Shown: one piece after another, positions 53,287 through 63,930 of the stretch
Layout of the letters: each line of letters starts with the position of its first letter
Numbering within the stretch: position 1 is the stretch's first letter
From: Sphagnum compactum
Taxonomy: Eukaryota; Bryophyta; Sphagnopsida; Sphagnales
Length of the DNA: 64,000 nt
Assembly: GCA_965153455.1 (NCBI GenBank)
Contig: OZ234497.1
Coordinates: forward strand, 1,178,001-1,242,000
Reading direction: 5' to 3'
The notes under the pieces: model-generated
What the model saw: only the letters and a program-made list of their open reading frames with translations
The model's database searches: none
What the model was told of the DNA's origin: nothing
Translations under genes and position numbers: made by a program

Positions 53287-56200
53287 ATGTCTGACACCAT
53301 GTGGGCATGGGCTGCTCGAATTGTAGAGAGGTTGTGTAGTGGATCTATATTTCGTGTTGAGACCCGAGAGAGGCCTCCGGCTGATCCCCCGGACTTCTCT
53401 GCGATTAGTTCGGTCGTTTCTGATGTAGGCTCAAACAGCCTTGATGCACTACAAGAATACGATGTGTGTGAGAGCCGAGAGAGGCCTGCGGCTGATCCCC
53501 CAGACGTCTCAGCAACCAGGTCGCTTACTTCTGAAGCAGGCTCTAGCAGTTTTGATGGTGCACTACAGAAATGTGACGGGGGTGAGAGCCGGGAGAGGCC
53601 GGTGCCTGATCCCCAAGACGTCTCAGCAACCAGGTCGCTTACTTCTGAAGCAGGCTCTAGCAGTTTTGATGGTGCACTACAGGAATGTGACGTGGGTGAG
53701 AGCCGGGAGAGGCCGGTGGCTGATTCCCTAGACGTCTCAGCAACCAGCTCGGTTACTTCTGAAGCGGGCTCTAGCAGTTTTTATGGTGCGCTACAGGAAT
53801 GTGACGTGGGTGAGAGCCGGGAGAGGCCGGTGGCTGATCCTCAAGACGTCTCAGCAACCAGGTCGCTTACTTCTGAAGCAGGCTCTAGCAGTTTTTATGG
53901 TGCGCTACAGGGATGTGACGTGGGTGAGAGCCGGGAGAGGCCGGTGGGTGATCCCCAAGACGTCTCAGCAACCAGCTCGGTTACTTCTGAAGCAGGCTCT
54001 AGCAATTTTGATGGTGCGCTACAGGAATGTGACGTGGGTGAGAGCCGGGAGAGGCCGGTGGGTGATCCCCAAGACGTCTCAGCAACCAGGTCGCTTACTT
54101 CTGAAGCGGGCTCTAGCAGTTTTCATGGTGCGATACAGGAATGTGACGTGGGTGAGAGCCGGGAGAGGCCGGTGGGTGATCCCCAAGACGTCTCAGCAAC
54201 CAGGTCGCTTACTTCTGAAGCAGGCTCTAGTAGTTTTCATGGTGCGCTACAGGAATGTGACGTGGGTGAGAGCCGGGAGAGGCCGGTGGGTGATCCCCAA
54301 GACGTCTCAGCAACCAGCTCGGTTACTTCTGAAGCGGGCTCTAGCAGTTTTCATGGTGCGCTACAGGAATGTGACGTGGGTGAGAGCCGGGAGAGGCCGG
54401 TGGGTGATTCCCAAGACGTCTCAGCAACCAGCTCGGTTACTTCTGAAGCTGGCTCTAGCAATTTTTATGGTGCGCTACAGGAATGTGACGTGGGTGATCC
54501 TCAAGACGTCTCAGCAACCAGGTCGCTTACTTCTGAAGCCGGCTCTAGCAGTTTTTATGGTGCGCTACAGGGATGTGACGTGGGTGAGAGCCGGGAGAGG
54601 CCGGTGGGTGATCCCCAAGACATCTCAGCAACCAGATCGGCTACTTCTGAAGCGGGCTCTAGCAATTTTCATGGTGCGCTACAGGAATGTGACGTGGGTG
54701 AGAGCCGGGAGAGGCCTGCGGCTGATCCCCCAGACGTCTCAGCAACCAGGTCGCTTACTTCTGAAGCAGGCTCTAGCAGTTTTCATGGTGCGATACAGGA
54801 ATGTGACGTGGGTGAGAGCCGGGAGAGGCCGGTGCCTGATCCCCAAGACGTCTCAGCAACCAGGTCGCTTACTTCTGAAGCAGGCTCTAGTAGTTTTCAT
54901 GGTGCGCTACAGGAATGTGACGTGGGTGAGAGCCGGGAGAGGCCGGTGGGTGATCCCCAAGACGTCTCAGCAACCAGCTCAGTTACTTCTGAAGCGGGCT
55001 CTAGCAGTTTTTATGGTGCGCTACAGGAATGTGACGTGGGTGAGAGCCGGGAGAGGCCGGTGGGTGATCCCCAAGACGTCTCAGCAACTACAACGATCAC
55101 TTCTGAAGAAGATTCCAGCAGGCCCGCAGGCGCTGATCCCCCAGACATCTCAGCAACTACAACGATCGCTTCTGAAGAAGATTCCAGCAGGCCCGCAGGC
55201 ACTGATCCCCCAGACGTTTCAGCAACTAAGTTGGTCACTTCTGAAGAAAACTCAAGCAGACCCGCAGCTGATCCCCCAGATGTCTCAGCAACTAATAAGT
55301 CGGTCACCTCTGAAGCAAGCTCAAGTAACTTTGACGCACTACACGAATATGACGTGTTTGTGAATCACCGTGGACCAAATGTCAACATGACGTTCGTGTC
55401 TCACCTCTATGAGGCGCTGTGCACGGCTGGATTTCATCCTTGCTTGGACGCAAAATCATTCGTGAAGGGTAAACATGCTTTCAACTCAATCAATAAAGCC
55501 CTCAGTGGTGTACGCGTTCACGTAGCAGTGTTTTCCAAGTGCTACGCGGAGTCCAAATATTGTCTCAACGAGTTATGCGACATGCTGCAAAGCGGCAAGG
55601 TGATACTTCCTGTCTATTTGGATGTGGAGCCTGAACACCTGAGAACACCCCACCAAGGACCATTTGCTGCCGCTTTTCGAAAGCATTCGGAGCGAGGCAG
55701 AATTGACGACATCGAGAAATGGGAAAAGGCTCTTCTCGATGTGGCTGATATCACGGGATATCGGCTCGATGAAGTCAACAGGTACAAAGTTTTCCTTCTA
55801 ATATCTCTCCTAGTTGATCATATGGTCTTACTTCGATTCTTTGTCTGACAATGTGCTCAATGTGTGCTCAATGTGTGCTCAACTGGTTGCAGGGATGAAG
55901 CACAGCTCAAGAGAAGAATTGTGATTGCAGTGCAAAATGCAATGCCGGTGGATCATGGGCTCCAACAAGTGGTGCCACATCGAGTGGGGTTACAAGATTC
56001 AACAAGAGAAGTGTTGCAACAATTGGACCAAGTGGGAATCGTGGGAATTGCGGGCATGGGTGGCATTGGCAAGACGACCCTTGCAAAAGAAGTATACAAT
56101 GACTGTGCGAAACGTCAAAGATTTGAGCGCCAAAGTTTTCTTCGTGATGTCAGAGCAAGGGACCAGTTGAGTTTGCAAAAACAACTTGTGCGTGACCTAC

Positions 56201-59200
56201 TTGAACAAGATCTCCAAAATACAGAAGAGTTCTATCATTGCTTCAATCGACTTTCAAAGAAGGTTTTGATTGTCGTTGATGACATAGATGAGAAATCTCA
56301 ATTTGATCACCTCATACCTGCACTTGACAAGTTGCTTTCGAGGGGAAGCCGAATCCTTGTAACATCTCGCGACAGGAATGTGTTGAATGTGATAACTAGG
56401 CGAGATTTAGGAGGATCGAGTAGACTATATGAAATGCAAGAGTTGAATGCTTCATACTCACAACAACTTTTCAATTGGCATGCATTTTATAGCGAGAGAG
56501 CAAGTGATGGCTTCCAAGATCTCGCAAAGACAGTCGCAGATGCATGTAGCGGTATCCCTTTGGCATTGGAGGTAATAGGTGCATATTTGTTTGACATGAA
56601 AGCCCCTGAACAGAAAGTTGTTTGGAAAGATGCAACGAAGTCATTGAAGGAAGACCACGGGTCAATGGATCACAAATTGCAAAACATGTTCAACCTAACT
56701 TATGAGGGTCTTTCGTCACAAGCTGACAAGATGATGTTTTTGGATATAGCATCTTTAATGATTGGATGTCATGAAGCTTGGGCAATGGACCTATGGGAGT
56801 CATGCATTTCATGTTCTTGTGGAAGCTCGAAATCGCCCCACTTGTCATTAATGCGACTTATTGACAAGTCTTTGGTAAAATTGGACATTAACAAGCGTAT
56901 TCGAATGCATGATGTTCTTCGTGACATGGGTAGGGATGTGGTGAGGAGACAATCACTACAAGAGGTGGGAGAATGCATTCACTTGTGGGAACCTCAGAAG
57001 GCAAGAGAAGTGTTTGAAAAGGGGAAGGTAAGTAATCAACGTAATTTACCCTTCAATTAAATGCTAGTTCATGATTGAAAGATCATATGATTTTATTGAA
57101 TTGCATCATGGTGCTAAGGAAATTTACAAATCTTCAATCAAATTGTCACACTTATGTCAAGAACATATTGTCAACAATTACAAGGTGATCTTTCATCTTG
57201 TAATGTTTGTTGTATATGGTAACGTAAACATGAATGAAATTATTCACAATTACAAATGAGAGATGTTTAAAACAATACATGTATGCTAATGAGAAGATTT
57301 TAGACTGCCATTATCTACTCATTATTATTAGTGGGGCAAACTTTTGGTATAATGTATTGTTTCTTGCAAAAAAATAGATATTTGTCAAATGTATCAATTT
57401 TTAAATCATGTGAATAATTGATTACTGGAAGACTTCTTTGATTTGATCAATCTTGATTGTTGTTGGGCAAGACTAGTTCATTTGTTGATTTTTATAACTA
57501 GATCAAAGGTTACCTTTCTTTTTGTTTTGAAAAACTTGCAAGGATGATTATATTACATGTTGTCTGGTTTGCAAGGGTATCATGTGGTGGGATTGGTCTT
57601 TTTAATTTGGTTGTGTTCATGGATTTCCATGAGCTTGCATCCAATGTTGTTCCAATTTGTGAAGGTTTTAAAACTCTTTTTCATGCATTTCAATTGTTGT
57701 AGGGCAAGGCCAAAATTCGAGGATTGACATTGGCTGGATTAAAACTTGCCACCCCATTGGCAGCCGAGAAATTTGCAAGAATAACTGGATTACACTTTCT
57801 TAATTTATGGGGTTGTCAAGTGGAGGGTGACTTCTCTACATGGTCGAAGGAATTAAGGTTGTTGACTTGGGGATCCTCATCAATCTCCGAGCTACCTCCG
57901 ACCTTAGATTTTCACAACTTGGTGGGGTTGAATCTTTCTTGGAGCAAGAACTTGACTTGCCTTTGGGTGGAATCCCCTCACATCCAAGTATGAGTCCATA
58001 TCACAATTAGAACTTCTAATATCATGAATGACATAAGTTTTCACATTTTTAAAGTGATAGTCCAACAAACATCCTAACTAAATAACAATACTATAAGATT
58101 GGAAATTTTATTGTGATTATGTGATATTTACTTTACATGCTCATGCCCTAAAGTTTTAACCATAGCAAAGAAATGATTAAAGTGTCATAAAAGTCAACAT
58201 TTGGTTTGATTATTTATTTTGAATTTACATTTAGGTGGTCAAAAGATATGGAATATGCAATAGGGCATTGGTATTCATCTAGGTAGAGAAAATTTGTAAA
58301 TTTTGTGATTTCATTAACAATTTTTTGGTCTTGTGTAGCTTCCATTGAGACAATTAATATTGCAACGATGCACTGCACTTGAAAAGCTACCGGAGAACAT
58401 AGGAGCGTTATCAAGACTCATGAAATTGGATTTGAAAGGGTGCTTTGCATTAAAGAGCTTACCTAATTCTATTGGCCAACTTCAATCACTTGAAATGATA
58501 AATCTATGTCAATGTGTCAACTTGGCAACGTTGCCAGATAGCATAAGCAACCTATCCAAGCTTCATGAAATTGTGCTAGACTATTGCACAAAATTGAAAG
58601 AATTACCAATGGGGTTTGGAAACCTTCAAAACCTACTTTTATTTTCAGCATCAGGAACATCTCTCTCTTACTTGCCCGATTGTTTTGCCCAATTGTTCAA
58701 CTTGGAGGAGTTATGGTTGAACAATTGCACAACCTTTCAAGACTTACCATCATCCATTGGTGGACTCTGGAAGTTGAAGGTATTGGGGATGAACATGACT
58801 CATGTGAAAAGACTTCCAAATGATTTTGGTCAACTCAAAAGCCTCAAAAGTCTCTACTTGAATGGATGTAAACACTTGAAGACTCTTTCTAAAAGCCTTG
58901 GGTGCCTTGAAAAACTTGAATACCTTTCAATGCAAACCAATCTTAGCCTTAGGCTTCTCCCCCAAAGTTTTGGAGGCCTCAAGACCCTTCAAACCTTAGA
59001 CCTTAGTCAATGTTCAATTGGTGAAGGAGGATTGCCTGATAGCTTTGGAGCACTAGCAAAATTAAAAACCTTGTCCTTGAGTGGAAACTTGATTAGCACC
59101 CTTCCAAAAAACTTCAAAGATTTGAATGCCTTGATTAATCTCCATATGTCTCATTGTCCAAACTTGGTGGTTGTTCAAACACTCCCACAGAATTTGGAAT

Positions 59201-60834
59201 ATCTTGATCTTGGGGGTTGTCATAAATTGACTAATATTCTGTGCTTGGGTGATTTGAGCTCATTGAAATCCTTGCGACTAAATGATTGCACAAGGTTGAC
59301 AGATTTGCAAGGCTTGAACTTGTTGACAACGTTGGTGGAAGTAAATATTTCGGGTTGCAAAATGTTGTGTAACACACCAGGGTTGAATCATAATAGGGCA
59401 TTGACAATGTGTGGGTTGAATGGGAGCAAGATTTCAATGAGCTATGACAACAATTGGTCAGCGGTAAGCTACTAGCCCAACCTCACTTATTATGTGGCTA
59501 TGAACATTATATGACAAGCATTATTTAATGTGAAGTAGACACATGAATCTATGCCCCCCCATTGTTCTTCTACTTGTATTCAATTTCCCAAATCTATAAA
59601 AAAATTGGATAGGTTTTCATTTATAATAAACTTGACATGAAATTTTCATTGTATTATGGCAGAGGGAACCAATGATACAAGTAATCAACTTTTATGGCAA
59701 TGCACTTCCAAAACCTTTTGGAAATGTATTGTTCCCAACTATTTTTCGCCCACAGTCAAGTAATACATTGTGCATGAAGGTAACCATTTCAAGTGAGAAA
59801 GAATGTGTAGCTATTGTCTTGGGCTTTTGTGCTCATGAGGTTATGACACAACCATCTCCACATATTTTCCAGTATGGTGTATACAACAACTCTTATTGTT
59901 CTATGGAGGCTCGAATTTTGAGGGATGGCCAAGAGGTATATACTTGCGACTTGTTTGCTTTCAGGCATAATGACCCCAAGGACCAAATTTATCTTTGCAC
60001 TTTACGCAAGCATCATCAATTTGTGAAGTCTTTACAATTTGGTGACCAAATTGGTGTGTTTGCACAATTTGGGAATGACATTCAATGGGCTGAGATTGTG
60101 ATTAAAGAAGGGGCCATTATTATGGTGCATGGAGACGATAATGACCAAATTATTGTTGCCAATTCTGAAGTTTTGAGCACAAGGCAATCTAAAGACCTAC
60201 GAGCAGAGTTTTTGAAGCTCAATTTGGAGAATAACCTTGAGCGTAATGATCATCTTTATGTGGTATGTAAAAATTCTTCCTTGGAAGTTCATGAATGTTC
60301 CTTTGAATGAACTTTACATGTTATAGATTAGAATTCAATCAAATGTTAACTCCACTTCATATTTGAAGTTTCAACAAATTGTCTAAACCACTCCCTTGAT
60401 CTTAAGTTGGACAACCTTTAATACAATCATAAATGATTTGTTACAAATTGACTATGTTATTCATGGTTGATGATAAGTTCTTCAAAGCTTCACTTGAGAT
60501 TTCATTGAAGCAAAGAGCCTACAACAACATGATCCAAACACTATACTAATCCATGCCATATTGGCTAATTAACTCATAGAAACTCAACTTGAACTAAACA
60601 AACTATTTGAAACCAAAGATGATTTTTTTGGGGGTGCAAATCGGAGGACAGGTGCCTACAAGAACCATAGGAGCATTCTATATTTGTGAATATTGTCACA
60701 AGGAAATCTTGATCCAAAGGTGGACATGCCCTATATGTGATTATGACATTTGTGAAACATGTCATTTGAGTGGACATGATGAAATGTGCAAGGACCATGA
60801 GGATTGGCATCCCATGGTGCAAGTCTTTGTTTGA
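53287..60834 (+). CDS. TIR-NB-ARC-LRR immune receptor (TNL) with repeated N terminus and C-terminal zinc finger
   Basis: Six exons, all GT-AG: 53287-55781, 55893-57027, 57703-57987, 58339-59463, 59663-60262 and 60652-60834. The first junction is phase 2 and the others phase 0. The product is 1940 residues. Residues 25-687 are a tandem-repeat region. TIR is about 688-826 (Tyr-Asp-Val-Phe-Val-Asn-His-Arg-Gly; Glu762 in Cys-Leu-Asn-Glu-Leu fits the NADase glutamate). NB-ARC is about 870-1210: P-loop GMGGIGKTT at 886-894, kinase-2 Val-Val-Asp-Asp, Gly-Ile-Pro-Leu-Ala and MHD at 1170-1172. LRRs (about 13-15) fill exons 3-4 (1211-1680). A beta-rich post-LRR domain is 1681-1880 and a ZZ-like finger 1881-1940. 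All signature residues are intact, so it is likely functional: TNLs detect pathogen effectors, and TIR NADase activity triggers immunity. The acceptor of exon 6 is uncertain (60619 is also in phase). Confidence 0.85.
53359..55347 (+). repeat. Coding minisatellite: 114-bp (38-residue) repeats in TNL exon 1
   Basis: Unit boundaries: 53359 (111 bp), then 114-bp units from 53470 through 54495, a 90-bp unit at 54496-54585 that lacks the first eight residues, 114-bp units from 54586 to 55041, a 93-bp unit from 55042, then short units of 69 bp (55135) and 66 bp (55204), and a last one (55270) that merges into the TIR domain. Each unit starts Glu-Ser-Arg-Glu-Arg-Pro, then Asp-Pro-Gln-Asp-Val-Ser-Ala-Thr, then Thr-Ser-Glu-Ala-Gly-Ser-Ser, and ends Ala-Leu-Gln-Glu-Cys-Asp-Val-Gly. 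Acidic, Ser/Thr-rich and probably disordered. All units keep frame. Confidence 0.95.
55851..55883 (+). repeat. Short tandem repeat in TNL intron 1
   Basis: 'tgtgctcaa' occurs three times at about 11-base spacing within the 111-base intron, directly before the acceptor. Confidence 0.7.
57028..57702 (+). other. TNL intron 2
   Basis: 675 bases, donor AAG/GTAAGT, acceptor TTGTTGTAG. T-rich with no retained coding frame. Both borders fall at phase 0, joining the end of NB-ARC (Phe-Glu-Lys-Gly-Lys) to the first LRR segment (Gly-Lys-Ala-Lys-Ile-Arg-Gly-Leu). Confidence 0.8.
59663..60262 (+). other. TNL exon 5: beta-rich post-LRR domain (C-JID-like)
   Basis: 200 residues after the LRRs, alternating short hydrophobic strands with polar turns: Cys-Met-Lys-Val-Thr-Ile-Ser, Ala-Ile-Val-Leu-Gly-Phe, Gly-Asp-Gln-Ile-Gly-Val-Phe-Ala-Gln-Phe and Trp-Ala-Glu-Ile-Val-Ile-Lys. 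Position and pattern fit the C-terminal jelly-roll/Ig-like (C-JID) domain that many TNLs use to contact ligands. The assignment rests on position and strand pattern rather than a diagnostic motif. Confidence 0.6.
60652..60834 (+). other. TNL exon 6: candidate ZZ-type zinc finger
   Basis: Sixty residues with ligands C1892, C1895, C1906, C1909, C1914, C1917, H1929 and H1933, and a Cys-Asp-Tyr-Asp-Ile-Cys-Glu-Thr-Cys core. The spacing (CX2C, X10, CX2C, X4, CX2C, then two His separated by three) fits the ZZ class. A DC1 finger would normally have His where C1914 stands. Upstream donor GTG/GTATGT and this exon are both phase 0. The alternative is that the gene ends at the stop at 60308-60310 and this exon belongs to a separate small or dead gene. 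Confidence 0.65.
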
Positions 60835-62134
60835 GTTCAAATTGTAGAATTTGGTTGGCCTGTGCTCTTTGCATATGAGGCATTGGAATCACGGTGTTGC
60901 AAAAAGTGTACATGGGGTTTATATGGCTGTGTTCAAAGAAGTTGTAGCTCTTGACCTCCATGAGAGTGACCACAAAAATGTATAGGCCTATTTGCATTCC
61001 TTGATACAGAATTTTTCTGTACCAATAGTGAAGGATTTAGTCCAACTAAAGAAGCTAGAAGATTGGAAGCAATAATCTGATGCTTTCAGTCCAGATACAT
61101 CTTATGAAGTTGCCATGAGGAACAATTTGGAACAGTACAAGAAGTTGTTCACCTCTGAGTTGATTTTTACAACCTCCCGTACGGGATAGAGAAGAGGAAG
61201 ATTGGATACAAGAATGATGGGTGCAGCTTGAGAATCATACAATGATCCACAACTTGTTGCATAGGTTGTCTAGGTGAAAGCCTAGTTCACCTTGAAAGTG
61301 TTTTGAGTCATTGTATATTGTTTGTCTTAGCTTCCAACCTGTTAAGTAGAGTCTGTGTGGATCCGGTGTTGGGTTGACATAGTGGCTACTCAGATATGGA
61401 AATTCTGGATATCTTAGGAACTGACAAACCAGCAAAAGAGGCTGCTCCTGAGCTAAAGATTGGAGAATTAATGCAGTGAACAATGGCAAAGGAAAAAGAC
61501 TGTGAAGTTCTATTGTAGAGCAATACAATGATGAAAGTTATTGCAAGATGATTCCTGGTGATTGAGAGGAAGCTCTGTTCCAGGTCAGTAACAATCCAAT
61601 GCTGTTAGACTTTGCTCCTTACAAATTTCATGGAAACAGTTCACTAGAAAACATAGACTTTTGGCATCAGCATCAACTTGGATTTAGGCTGGGAGAATAC
61701 CTTGCATTTCTGTTTAGATCAATATGTGTTTTGCCTGAGGATGCTTGAGGTCTGCATATTCTAGGCATTGAAATGTGCTTGTATGATGTGCAAAAGAGTC
61801 AAGTCATCATTTTACTTCAAGAAGGTAATGGTTGGAAGAATTCATGTGCTCTCAATTTGATATGGCTAGACCACCTCTTGAATTTTATTATGTTTGAAGT
61901 TGGCATAGAATGTAAATGCTGTCAATAGATGAATGCCAGCCATTGTCTCTCTGTATTTGTGCAAATTTGGCAGATACCAGAAGAGCAACACTAGATGGAT
62001 CAGAAAGTATGTCATTGTATAGTCTCATTTTGAAAGAGAGCTTGTGTGCATTCCTATTGATCTGCAGGGGAGGATGAACCTGAGCTGAGGAGCATATTTT
62101 AAGCAGAGGACAAATTTTCTATCGTACTCTTTGC
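60835..62134. other. 3' flank of the TNL
   Basis: No recognisable gene. Probably starts with the TNL 3' UTR. Short open frames have no domains. Confidence 0.5.
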
Positions 62135-63930
62135 TGAAGTTTCTGAAGTGAAACACTGGGGGTGAATTGACAATTTCAGAAAGCAACCAAAATCAATTAG
62201 AGTTCAATATGTATCAATTTGCTGAATGTAGGAACTTGATGGCTCATCAATTTCTGAGGTGCACATTCTGGATTCTAGATAACTAATATTGATTTCCCTG
62301 ATTCATCTTCTTAACATTGTTCTTCTTCAATTCCTTTGGTTTGCAGTTGTGGCAGCCAAGAGTTGTTTATTATTGTTGATGAGTTGAATGTACTAGTCTG
62401 TGGATGCACATTTTGAGCATGAAGCAGCCATAATGTGCAGCTATGTACCTGATTATTGGATCTGAAATACTGGTAGTCAATAAGGATCTTGTCTCTTGGA
62501 TTCAATGCGAGTTTTTTGTAAGTTGGTGGGGATGTTATGGAGTACCGTGTGTCTTGTTGTCAAAGGTCACTGAACATGGATGACTGTTGCTGTTGTTAAA
62601 ATTGCTCCTTACTTTTTTCTCTGTTTGAAGAGTTAGGTCTCCTGTTCTCTTTTTCTTTTTCCTGCTTTTTCTCATGTTCTTGGATCTGGCATTTTTACAA
62701 CATTACTATTGGATCTTCTGTGAATTTTAATCATGTTGACTTAAAAACATATCTATAGAGAATTTCTCAATACTTATGAAGCTATTTCTATGTGCTTTAA
62801 CACTTTTGATAATTATGGACTCTGAAACTGTCAGCTTGCTAGAATTGGGAATTGGCAGAGACACAAGAATGTCAAGAGATGGGAGAAAGCTCTCCTTGAG
62901 CTTTCTAACCTCGCATGATTTCAACCATTCATAAATTCAACGGGTAGTTCTGCAGTATCTAGAGCTGTCATTCAAATTGTAGTGTTTCATTACAGAAGGA
63001 TAATACTATTTGTAGGGTGCACATGTTGTGTGTTGATCATGTTCAATAAATTAGTGCTGGGCATGCTGATATGTGTATATGGTTGCAGGGATGAAGCTGC
63101 ACTCAAAGGCAGGATTATGATAACAGTGAGAATTGCATTGCCTGTGTGTCCACTTTGGCAATCAAAATCAGGTGGGGTTACAAGAATGAGCAAAGACAAT
63201 TCTTCATTAGGTCAGTGTCTTGAGTGAAAACAAACGACAAGTTGGAACTGTATATTCAACTCATATAAATAAACAGCTGCAAGAAAAAAATTCAAAATGT
63301 TACAAACCCTAGAAAGCAATCAAAATGTACCCTTCCAATGCCTGCTTCAGTATGATTGTTGTTCTGCTTGAGCACATGAAGTGGAAGGTATGAATAGTTT
63401 CTCCACATCTTCTATTTCATCAACACTATCTCTAAAATAGAAAGCTGCAAAGGTGTGCTATTCAGGGGAGACTTAAGTACAGAAAGAACAGAAGGCAGAG
63501 AACATCAGGAATGAGCTTACAAGTCAATATGGTACATGAAATCTGAAACAACTGCTGGAAAAATGTGCAACAGAGATGCAACGAATTCTGGAAATCTGTG
63601 TAGTACTAATGTACAGATAACAACACCCTCCCTCTGAAATCAGCAGTAATGAATATAACTTGTGAGATTGGAGTTCTAAAGAGTTGCAAACTGTAACCAT
63701 TTGAACAAAATACACATGCAAACAGACACCCAGGTGACTGCTCCTCAGACACAAGGCCACAGAAATACTGGACATACTCAAAGTGAGCATTCCTTCTGTG
63801 CAATGATGCCCACCCCCCACTTGGACAATTGGAAAACAAGTATGGAGCTGAGAGAACTGTCCAAAATTTATCAATACCAAGGCTTAGTCCAAGTCCCTGA
63901 ACCCCTCCAGAGCAAACTACTTGCATTGGT
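62135..63930 (+). repeat. Segmental duplication, right copy (partner 46243-48385)
   Basis: Colinear with the left copy; see the anchor pairs listed there. Slightly shorter owing to deletions between about 63240 and 63400. It starts 1.3 kb beyond the TNL stop and runs almost to the window edge. Confidence 0.85.
63090..63227 (+). pseudogene. Relic of TNL exon 2 start, right copy
   Basis: 'ggttgcagggatgaagc' reproduces the intron-1 acceptor and first codons of the intact TNL exon 2. The next 30 or so codons still read like it (Asp-Glu-Ala-Ala-Leu-Lys...Ile, then Gly-Val-Thr-Arg where the intact gene has Arg-Val-Gly-Leu). A stop follows at about 63225 and no P-loop is present. It is better preserved than the left relic. 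Confidence 0.7.

Noticed and set aside
57071-57259. 62-codon ORF inside TNL intron 2
   Set aside because: Flanked by good splice sites that remove it; no LRR or NB-ARC pattern.
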